Below, piece by piece: positions 47,432 through 55,310 of a stretch of DNA of 64,000 nucleotides. Each line of letters opens with the position of its first letter. Positions within the stretch are counted from its first letter, which is position 1. The position numbers were made by a program, and so were the translations under genes. The notes under the pieces are model-generated. The model searched no databases, had not been told where the DNA came from, and saw only the letters and a list, made by a program, of their open reading frames with translations. This DNA is from Periplaneta americana (Eukaryota; Arthropoda; Insecta; Blattodea; Blattidae). The DNA is taken from positions 248,001 through 312,000 of the forward strand of contig NW_027185566.1 of NCBI RefSeq assembly GCF_040183065.1, in the 5' to 3' direction.

Positions 47432-48376
47432 ATGAGAGCATTACGAGTTGCTTACGGAGAAACTTTACTTAGGTTAGGTAAAGAAAATCCTAAAATTTTG
47501 GTTTTCGATTCTGACCTTTCAGGTTCTACACAAACTATTCTTTTTCAGAGAGAGTTTCCTCAAAGACACTTCAATATGGGAATAGCAGAATGTAATATGG
47601 TACTTTTTGCTGGAGGTGCTTCTCGTATGGGATATACTGTTTTTGCTAGTTCTTTTGCTATGTTTTTGGCTGGACGAGCTTGGGAAATGGTGAGAAATAC
47701 AGTAGCTCATGATAATTTGAATGTCAAATTGGTTGCTACACATGCGGGTATTTCGGTCGGAGAGGATGGAAGTTCTCATCAAATGATAGAAGATATAGCT
47801 TTGATGCGGAGTATTCCCCAACTACAAGTCTATTCCCCAGCAGATTATAACGAAACTCAAAAAATTATTGAATATGCTGCTCAGACACCGAGTCCTATGT
47901 ATATTCGTCTGAGCCGAGATGTCAGTGTGGATATTTTTGACGAGAATTATGAATTTATTCCATTTGTTCCTGTTTTCTTAAAAAAAACCCCTCAGTCTCA
48001 AGGACTTGTTATTACAACAGGACTTATGACAGGTTTTGTAAGACAAGCTCTTGCAGAAATATCTGTTGGCGGGTATTCAATAGATCACTTACATATACCT
48101 ACACTTAAACCTCTAGATCTAACTCCCATTTTAGAAAGACTCAAACAATATAAGTATTTAATTAGTTTTGAAGAACATAATATTATTGGAGGACTTGGGG
48201 ATGCTGTTTTAGGCGAACTTGCTGAGGAGAAACATCCGCCTCTTTATAAATTTGGAATTCCAGATGAATTTGGTCGTTCTGGTAAAGCCAAAGATTTATG
48301 GACCTATTTTGGTTTGGATATTCCAGGTATTAAAGAGAAAATCCAGAAAGTATCAGATTTATTTTTGTCAAACTAA
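47432..48376 (+). CDS. Transketolase, C-terminal subunit
   Basis: A 314-residue partner carrying the pyrimidine-binding (PYR) and C-terminal domains of transketolase. The conserved catalytic Glu is in NMGIAECNMVLFAGG, and THAGISVGEDGSSHQ and VYSPAD follow. The C-terminal Rossmann-like domain (about 185-310) contains HNIIGGLGDAV, a family block also found in DXS and PDH E1 beta. With the N-terminal subunit it forms a complete enzyme of about 594 residues. The stop lies 3 nt from the convergent hypothetical gene. Confidence 0.95.
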   Translation: MRALRVAYGETLLRLGKENPKILVFDSDLSGSTQTILFQREFPQRHFNMGIAECNMVLFAGGASRMGYTVFASSFAMFLAGRAWEMVRNTVAHDNLNVKLVATHAGISVGEDGSSHQMIEDIALMRSIPQLQVYSPADYNETQKIIEYAAQTPSPMYIRLSRDVSVDIFDENYEFIPFVPVFLKKTPQSQGLVITTGLMTGFVRQALAEISVGGYSIDHLHIPTLKPLDLTPILERLKQYKYLISFEEHNIIGGLGDAVLGELAEEKHPPLYKFGIPDEFGRSGKAKDLWTYFGLDIPGIKEKIQKVSDLFLSN

Positions 48377-48379
48377 AAG

Positions 48380-49102
48380 TTATTGCACATAACGGATTTT
48401 GTAAAGTAATGGTTCTGTTTTTCCATCTTTATATGTGATCTTACCTTGGATTGTCTCCATCTGGAAATTTTGTTTCGCAGGGGAAGTCATATAAAGGACA
48501 TATATCCTCTTACCTGCTCCTTCTGGAATAATTTTTTGGTAGGCGAGGACAACATTTTCAGGCAGAGTAAAATTGACAAATGCGATATTTGTATTAGGCT
48601 CTATTATCATTCTGAAAAATTGATTGACTTTAATGTGAGCTGTAACGGAGGGTACCAAAAAAGGGATATCTCCTAAATAATAGGAAAAGAAGCGATTTAA
48701 GCGTCCCATCCCATCAAAATTAAAGTAAAGGCTATATACAGGTGAGTAATACCACCCCGCTGGAGTGCTACTAGGTTGTTGGTTGGTATAAAACCAACCT
48801 TCACTAATTTTTTCTGGGCTGACTTCAAAAGTACCAGAACGGTAGGTTTCTTTTACATCAATTTTTTGGTCAATTTCTTTCCAACCCCATACCTGAAATG
48901 GTAAAGAAAAAATGGGGATAAAATTATACTGTCTATCTTCATGAGCAGGATCTATAACTACTTCTATCCAAGGGGGTATTGGTTTTTTACCCAAGAACAA
49001 GGCAGATGTCTCCATACGATAATTTAGGTCCAAATTTTGAGAAAATAACATGTGAGAAAAAAAGCAAGTACTCCAAAGTATCAGTAAGAACTTTCTTTTC
49101 AT
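48380..49102 (-). CDS. Exported protein of unknown function
   Basis: A 240-residue protein with a signal peptide (MKRKFLLILWSTCFFSHMLFSQ). The mature part is rich in aromatic residues and beta-strand patterns (IFSLPFQVWGWKEI, SEGWFYTN, GWYYSPVYSLYFNF, FFSYYLGDIPF, VLYMTSP). No cysteine-rich, catalytic or membrane motif is visible. The start overlaps the pepF stop (TTATGA), so it is translated with the peptidase. It may be periplasmic or outer-membrane associated. No family recognised. Confidence 0.65.
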   Translation of the reverse strand: MKRKFLLILWSTCFFSHMLFSQNLDLNYRMETSALFLGKKPIPPWIEVVIDPAHEDRQYNFIPIFSLPFQVWGWKEIDQKIDVKETYRSGTFEVSPEKISEGWFYTNQQPSSTPAGWYYSPVYSLYFNFDGMGRLNRFFSYYLGDIPFLVPSVTAHIKVNQFFRMIIEPNTNIAFVNFTLPENVVLAYQKIIPEGAGKRIYVLYMTSPAKQNFQMETIQGKITYKDGKTEPLLYKIRYVQ

Positions 49103-50742
49103 AACATATCTAATTCCTTTTTAGCAAACTGAATCAGCTCTCTTACATATTCAGCACGAAAGTCTATTTTCATTCCTGCTTTTGCATATGCCTGACTCAT
49201 AGGTCCTTGAGAAGCAAAGGAGAGGGCTTTTCTGTACTTATCTAAACCTTCTTGCGGGTCATTTTTGTAAAGTTTCCAGATTTGAAGAGCTCCTAACTGA
49301 GCAATTCCATATTCTATATAGTAAAACGGTATTTCCAAGATATGAAGTTGTTTTTGCCAATAGGTGGGTAGATATTCTTGTAAGTTGTCCCAAGAGATTC
49401 CAGGTAAGTATTTTTTATAAAGTTCTGCAAAATAATCATTTCTTTTTTGTATGGAAGTCTGCGGATGAAGATAAACCCACTGCTGAAAGGAATCTACCAC
49501 AGCCATCCAAGGGAAAAAATGGATAATTCCTTCTAATTGTTGTCTTTTGGCTCGTTTTAAATCTTCCGTATTAGAATAAAGAATCTCCCAATGTTCCATA
49601 CACATTAATTCCATGCTCATGGAAGCGAGTTCGGCTATTTCAGAAGATGGATTTTTGTACAGGAAAGGATCGTTGTTGTTTTTATATAGGTCAAAATGAT
49701 AGGCATGCCCTGTTTCGTGGAATAGAGTTACAGCATCTTGATGGGTCAAAGAAGAGTTCATAAAAATAAAAGAGGTTTTAGAAAGAGAAAGAGGATAATT
49801 ATATCCACCAGGAGCTTTTCCATGACGAGAGAATAAATCTAACTGTTTATTTTCTTTCAGATGGATAAGTGTTTCACCTACATCTGCGGACACTTTTTGA
49901 AGTACATGGATACATTTTTGCAGGAATTCTTCTGGAGTTTTAGCTGGAGAGAGAGGAGGTCTTCCTAATCTATCTGCTGCTGTATCAAACGGTTCTAGCA
50001 TTTTTAAATTCATAGCCTGTTGTTTATTCTCATGGAGTTTGGAAGATATGGGAACAACTTCTTGGAGAATAGATTCAGAAAAGGTTAAACAATCTTGTGG
50101 AGAATAATCGAACCTTGCTTTGGCTTGATGGACATAGTCTCTATAATTAGGTTTGTTTAAATTTTTAGCAATTTCGTCTCTTAACTGAACTTGTTTATTA
50201 AAAATCTCATTTATTTTTTGGGATACAGCCTGATTAGCTATACAGATTTTTTTAAAAATATCCATTCTTAAAGTTCTATCTGGTTTTTCCAAGAGAGGTC
50301 TAGCCATAGAAAGAGGAATAGATTTCCCTTCGTGTTCAATGGCAAGTTTTCCAACAATGGCTTGATATTTTTGTGAAAGTTTACTTTCCTGTGTTTCTAA
50401 AGGGATATTTTTTTCTTGAAAAAGTTCTATGTCATTCTGGATGAGTTTAAAGGCATATTCCATTTCTTTAGGATAGATTTTATAGTGTTGTACAATCTTT
50501 TTTTCTATTTGATGGTGTAAAGGAGAGAGAATTTCCATTTTTTCGATAGCTTGAGTGTATGCTTCAGCTTTTCCTTGATTTTGTGTATCACATGTATAGG
50601 CAATGTAGGTTTTTGCAAAATATTCATCACATTCCTCTTTTATTTTTGTCCATAAGAGTAAGTAATCTTTTAGGGAAAGATTAGAATCAATTTCTTTTTT
50701 TGCAAACTGAGTGTATTGTTCAATGGATTTTTCAAAATTCAT
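49099..50742 (-). CDS. pepF: Oligoendopeptidase F-like M3 family metallopeptidase
   Basis: A 547-residue cytoplasmic metallopeptidase of the M3 family that trims oligopeptides. The zinc site is LFHETGHAYHF (His342, His346), and the downstream Glu ligand lies in the helix containing SEIAELASMSMELMC. The fold before it is the long helical domain typical of the family. I use ATG 50742, preceded by GGAGG with five-base spacing; an in-frame reading to 50916 adds 58 residues with no family sense and crosses the lptD start region. Divergent from lptD. Confidence 0.93.
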   Translation of the reverse strand: MNFEKSIEQYTQFAKKEIDSNLSLKDYLLLWTKIKEECDEYFAKTYIAYTCDTQNQGKAEAYTQAIEKMEILSPLHHQIEKKIVQHYKIYPKEMEYAFKLIQNDIELFQEKNIPLETQESKLSQKYQAIVGKLAIEHEGKSIPLSMARPLLEKPDRTLRMDIFKKICIANQAVSQKINEIFNKQVQLRDEIAKNLNKPNYRDYVHQAKARFDYSPQDCLTFSESILQEVVPISSKLHENKQQAMNLKMLEPFDTAADRLGRPPLSPAKTPEEFLQKCIHVLQKVSADVGETLIHLKENKQLDLFSRHGKAPGGYNYPLSLSKTSFIFMNSSLTHQDAVTLFHETGHAYHFDLYKNNNDPFLYKNPSSEIAELASMSMELMCMEHWEILYSNTEDLKRAKRQQLEGIIHFFPWMAVVDSFQQWVYLHPQTSIQKRNDYFAELYKKYLPGISWDNLQEYLPTYWQKQLHILEIPFYYIEYGIAQLGALQIWKLYKNDPQEGLDKYRKALSFASQGPMSQAYAKAGMKIDFRAEYVRELIQFAKKELDML

Positions 50743-50907
50743 AAATGCCTCCAACGGTTTAAATTTAATAAAAAAGTGCCCGTAAAAAATAAAATTCCTA
50801 TTTTGTTCAAAGGAGACTAACGGTAAAATGAAAAAATCTTCAATTTCTCCATACAAACCCACTAAAATAAGAGTAAATTTGTAGGGAGAATGTTTTAGGG
50901 ACGGAAT

Positions 50908-53607
50908 GTGAGGCATTATATTTTGAAAATTCTTTTTAGTCTTGTGCTTCTTTTTATTTCAACGAATTTACTTTTTTCTCAGTCCAATATTCCAGTGCAA
51001 AATACACAAGAATACGAGGATGTTCAGAGTGTACCGCAAGAAACGGTATCACAAAGTACACAGTCTGATAATATTATTATTAAAAATGTCAATCAAACTT
51101 ATTATTCTAAAACAGTTGCTCCTGATGGATATACAAGAGCTGTTCTTACAGGAAGTGTACACATTGTGTATGCTAAAAAAGATATTTTTGCAGATGAGGT
51201 TGTGATTAAACTTTTAGGGGGTAAAGTAAAGGTACTGATTGCCAAAGGGAATGCTTTGTTAAAAAGCAAAGATAGAACCACAATTGCAAGAGAAATTTTC
51301 GTTTATCCAGAAAGTAAAAATATCCAGTTTTTGGATCCTGTTACACTCCAAAATAATATATATGTTCGAGGTTTGGGACTGAGGTTTAATGACGATGATT
51401 TGACTCGTTTAGAAGATATTAGTATGACAACAAGTACAAGATATATACCAAGATATACACTCAATGCTGGTGATGGATGGATAGAACAGGATAATGATTT
51501 TATTCTTGTTAATGCTTATTTACAAATAGGTCAAGACCCTCTGATCTATTTTCCAGTTTTTTATAATAATCACTATGGTACGGGTATGATTACCAATCTG
51601 ACTTATGATGCTTATTTGGGATTTATGATTTTTAACACATTCTCTCAAAAAAGTCAGGTACATAGTGAAAAGTTTATGTTTGATTATTACCAAAAACTAG
51701 GATTCTATGTAGGGAATGATTTTTTTAAAACAGATATTGGGAATTTACAAACGCATATTGGTTTAGCTTATGACTATCATACTAAACTTTCTAACGGAGT
51801 TGTAGAAAACTTATTTGAGCAAATTTTAGGGCAAGGACCTAGTATTGGTCGTTCTTTGCGATACAATTTTTCTGTAGATTACGATAAACAACTGTTTCAG
51901 TCTACGGATCCAGAGGGTCTTACTGTAAGATATAAAGGGTTATTTAAAGAACTGAGTGATCCAGATTTTGTGAACCAATTTGAATCAAAACGCTATGATA
52001 AATTTGATTTAAAAACCCTCTTTTTCTCGGATAATGAAGGTTATAATAGAACACAATCTGCAGGTAGTTCTTCTGGAGGAGAAGGAAGACGTATAGATAA
52101 TAGCTTAACTTTAGGATTTTATGGTTATAGTTTACAGATTTCTTCTTCTATGATTTATAACTTAAATCCCAAGAGCCAATCGGGAAAAAATATTAATACT
52201 TTTTCCCCCTCCTATTGGAAAAATACTTTGAGCCAAACGACCTTGCCTCAAATCGATTTTAATAAGAGTTTTTTAATTTATACTGTCGAACAAGATTTTC
52301 CTGATGAATCTAAAATTAATATTCCTGTTAAGCTAGATGTGAATTATACTTTTGGTAACATTAACAATTATGAAGCCGATGGACTTTCTAATAAAAATAT
52401 TAATAATAGACTGCGGACTGTTTTTTCTTCTAATATAACTTATGATACTTCTGGGCTTTTTAAATTATATTTTCCTTTGTCATTAGAGAATAATTTATAT
52501 AACACCTATACACAAACATATGCTTCTACTACGGCAAATAATCCGTTAGAAAGTGCGACAAATACTTTTACTAATACTGTAACGGCTAATTATTCTCCCG
52601 AACTGACTTTTAGAGCGTTAGAAAATTTTACAATTACTAATACAGGTATTTTAAAAACTACTTATGGGAAAAATGCCAGAAATACGGATGACCGTGATGC
52701 AACTCAGGCTCAAAATGATAGAAATGCTACTTATAACGATTTAAGCCAGAATCTAGGGGATACATTGAGATTAGAATGGGTGGATGAAGAATCTGAATAT
52801 TTAAGCGGATATGTTGAAGGGAACTATACATATACACTGGCAAATCGATCTGGAGCTATTCTTCCCATATCTTCGCGGCAACATAGTAAAACTCATGCGA
52901 CTGTTTTAACCGCTAATATGTTTAAAACAACTTTGGGAGTTAAAACGAGTAATCAGTATGGGAATAAGATTTCTCCAGAAAATAGTTTGCTCCCTTTAGA
53001 TGTTACACTCAGTTCTACGGCTATTCCGTTTGTTACTATTTCGGATACTTATAGTTGGGATCGGTTTGACGAAAAACAAAAATCTAATCGTTTTAATTTG
53101 ACAACAAGTATTCCTTCTCGTCTTAATATAGCTTCTTGGTTTTGGTTTTCTAGTGTAGACATTACTATTGATTGGAGTAGTGATTTTGGTAATCCAATGT
53201 TGGATTACTTAAATTACAAATTTTCGCTGTTATTTAACATTACTAAGTATTGGCAGATAGAATTTTTTGTTCAAGGCAATAACCAAAGACTTTATATGTA
53301 TGGCGATTTTGCCCCTATGGGACAAAGGAGAAATTTTTTTACTGATCTTTTTCAATCTTTTGCGTTTTGGTCCAACCAGCTTAGACAAGAAAGTAATTTT
53401 AAAATGCAAACTTTAGGTTTAACCATTACTCATGATCTAGATGAGTGGGTATTTAAAGCGAGTGCTTCGCTAGAACCAAAAGTTACCAATGGTAAAAGCT
53501 ATTTTGATACCCAGTTTTATATAGAAGTTATTTTGAAAGATTTGGGAATGCTTTCTGCACCTAGAATGTCGCAAGGAACAGATGATGTTGTTACAACCAC
53601 CGTATAA
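50908..53607 (+). CDS. lptD: LptD/OstA-like outer-membrane assembly protein
   Basis: An 899-residue exported protein. A signal peptide ends near LLFSQ, then an OstA/LptA-like beta-jellyroll domain runs from about residue 50 to 150 (LTGSVHIVYAKKDIFADEVVIKL, IAKGNALLKSK) followed by a long barrel region with many aromatic strands. The segment IGQDPLIYFPVFYNNHYGTG matches the conserved early-barrel block. Start is GTG 50908, with AGGGACGG upstream; the ATG two bases earlier is in another frame and stops at once. LptD places LPS in the outer leaflet; if this lineage lacks LPS, the lipid cargo would differ. The last 26 nt overlap mnmD. Confidence 0.83.
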   Translation: MRHYILKILFSLVLLFISTNLLFSQSNIPVQNTQEYEDVQSVPQETVSQSTQSDNIIIKNVNQTYYSKTVAPDGYTRAVLTGSVHIVYAKKDIFADEVVIKLLGGKVKVLIAKGNALLKSKDRTTIAREIFVYPESKNIQFLDPVTLQNNIYVRGLGLRFNDDDLTRLEDISMTTSTRYIPRYTLNAGDGWIEQDNDFILVNAYLQIGQDPLIYFPVFYNNHYGTGMITNLTYDAYLGFMIFNTFSQKSQVHSEKFMFDYYQKLGFYVGNDFFKTDIGNLQTHIGLAYDYHTKLSNGVVENLFEQILGQGPSIGRSLRYNFSVDYDKQLFQSTDPEGLTVRYKGLFKELSDPDFVNQFESKRYDKFDLKTLFFSDNEGYNRTQSAGSSSGGEGRRIDNSLTLGFYGYSLQISSSMIYNLNPKSQSGKNINTFSPSYWKNTLSQTTLPQIDFNKSFLIYTVEQDFPDESKINIPVKLDVNYTFGNINNYEADGLSNKNINNRLRTVFSSNITYDTSGLFKLYFPLSLENNLYNTYTQTYASTTANNPLESATNTFTNTVTANYSPELTFRALENFTITNTGILKTTYGKNARNTDDRDATQAQNDRNATYNDLSQNLGDTLRLEWVDEESEYLSGYVEGNYTYTLANRSGAILPISSRQHSKTHATVLTANMFKTTLGVKTSNQYGNKISPENSLLPLDVTLSSTAIPFVTISDTYSWDRFDEKQKSNRFNLTTSIPSRLNIASWFWFSSVDITIDWSSDFGNPMLDYLNYKFSLLFNITKYWQIEFFVQGNNQRLYMYGDFAPMGQRRNFFTDLFQSFAFWSNQLRQESNFKMQTLGLTITHDLDEWVFKASASLEPKVTNGKSYFDTQFYIEVILKDLGMLSAPRMSQGTDDVVTTTV

Positions 53608-54448
53608 TCCTATTATCACTCAAGATGGTACTCCAACCTACTATAATGTGGAATATGGAGAAAACTATCATTCTTTGGTGGGAGCTAAAACAGAAGCTTT
53701 TTACAAATTCATTTATCCATCTGGCATTGTTAAGGCAAAACAACCTCAACTTTTAGATATTGGATTTGGTTTAGGCTATAATGCATTCTATTCTTTTTTA
53801 ACATGCACTCATATTGATATATTGAGTTTAGAAAAGGATGAAAATTTAATTTACCAGTTGGAGAACCTCTATTTGGAGTCTGAAATTCAAACAATGATCT
53901 CATCTCTCCAAAAACAGAGTTGTTATAGTGTTTCTAATAAAAAAATAACAATTTGTTATGGAGATGCTAGAAATTCTGTAAAACAACTACGCAACCAATC
54001 TCTAGACTTTAGTCATATTTTTTTAGATGCTTTTTCGCCAAGTGTCAATCCAGAACTTTGGACACTAGATTTTTTTCAAGATCTTTATTTTCTTTTACAA
54101 ACGGATGGTGTTCTTATTACTTATTCTTCTTCTATGGCTGTTTTAAGTGCTTTACAAAGGGTAGGATTTTTTATTTTTCATACTCCTAATATTGGTAGAA
54201 AGAGAGGGGGAATTATTGCTTTTAAAACAGAAAAATATAGGGAGTTGGAGCTTATTGGTGCAAAAGATAGTTTTATTATTGAACATAGTGTACAAGCTAT
54301 CCCTAATCGAGATAAAGGCTCTTGGAGTAAAGAACAAATCCAACTATATAGAAAAAAAACTCAAGAAGTAGCTGTGAGATTGGGGTTTTATTTGCCTCAT
54401 AAACGAGTATTGAAGCTGTGGAAACAAAAGGAGAGCTATAATGGATAG
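53582..54448 (+). CDS. mnmD: MnmD-like tRNA wobble-uridine methyltransferase
   Basis: A 288-residue SAM-dependent enzyme of the MnmD (MnmC1) domain, which methylates the 5-aminomethyl group on wobble uridine 34. The SAM loop reads LLDIGFGLGYNAF (residues 57-69), the family Asp and the DAF.P..NPELW block is present as FLDAFSPSVNPELWTLDFF, and an N-terminal YNVEYGENYHS matches the family's entrance segment. It is a stand-alone methyltransferase with no oxidoreductase domain. It starts inside the last 26 nt of lptD. Confidence 0.87.
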   Translation: MMLLQPPYNPIITQDGTPTYYNVEYGENYHSLVGAKTEAFYKFIYPSGIVKAKQPQLLDIGFGLGYNAFYSFLTCTHIDILSLEKDENLIYQLENLYLESEIQTMISSLQKQSCYSVSNKKITICYGDARNSVKQLRNQSLDFSHIFLDAFSPSVNPELWTLDFFQDLYFLLQTDGVLITYSSSMAVLSALQRVGFFIFHTPNIGRKRGGIIAFKTEKYRELELIGAKDSFIIEHSVQAIPNRDKGSWSKEQIQLYRKKTQEVAVRLGFYLPHKRVLKLWKQKESYNG

Positions 54449-55310
54449 TATTTTACTACTCAATAAACCAGAAGGAATTTCTTCTGCTGGAATTCTTAAT
54501 AAACTGAAAAAACAGTGGAATATCTCTAGTTTAGGACATGCGGGGACTTTAGATCCATTTGCTACAGGACTTTTGATTGTAGGAAGAGAGAGAGCAACAA
54601 AAATATTACCTTATTTTCAAAATCTTTCCAAAGAATATCTGGCAACAGTACAACTGGGTATACAGACGGATACCGAAGATATTACAGGAGAAATTATTGA
54701 TAAAAAGTTATCATCTGTATCTTTAGAACAACTCAAAAAGACTATTCCCCAGTTTATAGGAAATATTCAACAAATTCCTCCTAAATATTCCGCATTAAAG
54801 ATTAATGGTGAAAGAGCTTACAAACTTGCCAGAGAGAATAAAGATTTTAACATGAGAGAACGAGAAGTCTACATTGATCAGATGGAAATATGCAATTTTT
54901 CTGAACAAGAACAAATTTTTACCATTAAGGTAGTATGTTCTACTGGAACATATATCCGTTCATTAGCACGAGATTTAGGCTTAGCTTTGAAAACGGTAGC
55001 TACCCTCAAAAATTTAGAACGATCTGCCATTGGACACTATAGAATCGAAAATTCTTTCCTCCCAGATCAAATTACTCGAGATTCTTTTTTATCTATTCCA
55101 GAAATTCTTTGTCATTTACCATCTCTCATACTTAAACCAGAATATGAAAAATTAGTTTATAATGGAGCCGTTGTATTACCTTCATATCTAGAAGGTAGTC
55201 AATCTTCTGAGGGTTATAGTCCATCTTACTATTTATTGTGGAACGAAAAGCGAGAATTTTTCGGAGTTGTGGACAATAGAAATTCTCGCTTTCTTTATAA
55301 ATCTTTATAG
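54441..55310 (+). CDS. truB: tRNA pseudouridine-55 synthase
   Basis: A 289-residue TruB, forming pseudouridine 55 in the T-loop of nearly all tRNAs. The catalytic Asp is in GHAGTLDPFATGLL (Asp38). KEYLATVQLGIQTDTEDITGE, IPPKYSALKINGERAYKLAR and VVCSTGTYIRSLARDLG follow in standard order. The start overlaps the mnmD stop by 8 nt, which puts two tRNA-modifying enzymes in one transcript with lptD. The stop overlaps the convergent leuS by 6 nt. Confidence 0.96.
   Translation: MDSILLLNKPEGISSAGILNKLKKQWNISSLGHAGTLDPFATGLLIVGRERATKILPYFQNLSKEYLATVQLGIQTDTEDITGEIIDKKLSSVSLEQLKKTIPQFIGNIQQIPPKYSALKINGERAYKLARENKDFNMREREVYIDQMEICNFSEQEQIFTIKVVCSTGTYIRSLARDLGLALKTVATLKNLERSAIGHYRIENSFLPDQITRDSFLSIPEILCHLPSLILKPEYEKLVYNGAVVLPSYLEGSQSSEGYSPSYYLLWNEKREFFGVVDNRNSRFLYKSL

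Noticed and set aside
50828-50884. An 18-codon frame upstream of lptD that could be a leader peptide
   Set aside because: The GGAG upstream is about 12 bases from its ATG, too far, and no attenuator hairpin follows. It is most likely chance.
50743-50916. A 58-residue extension of pepF across the divergent gap
   Set aside because: The ATG at 50742 has GGAGG at ideal spacing and begins the family domain; the extension would overlap the lptD start.
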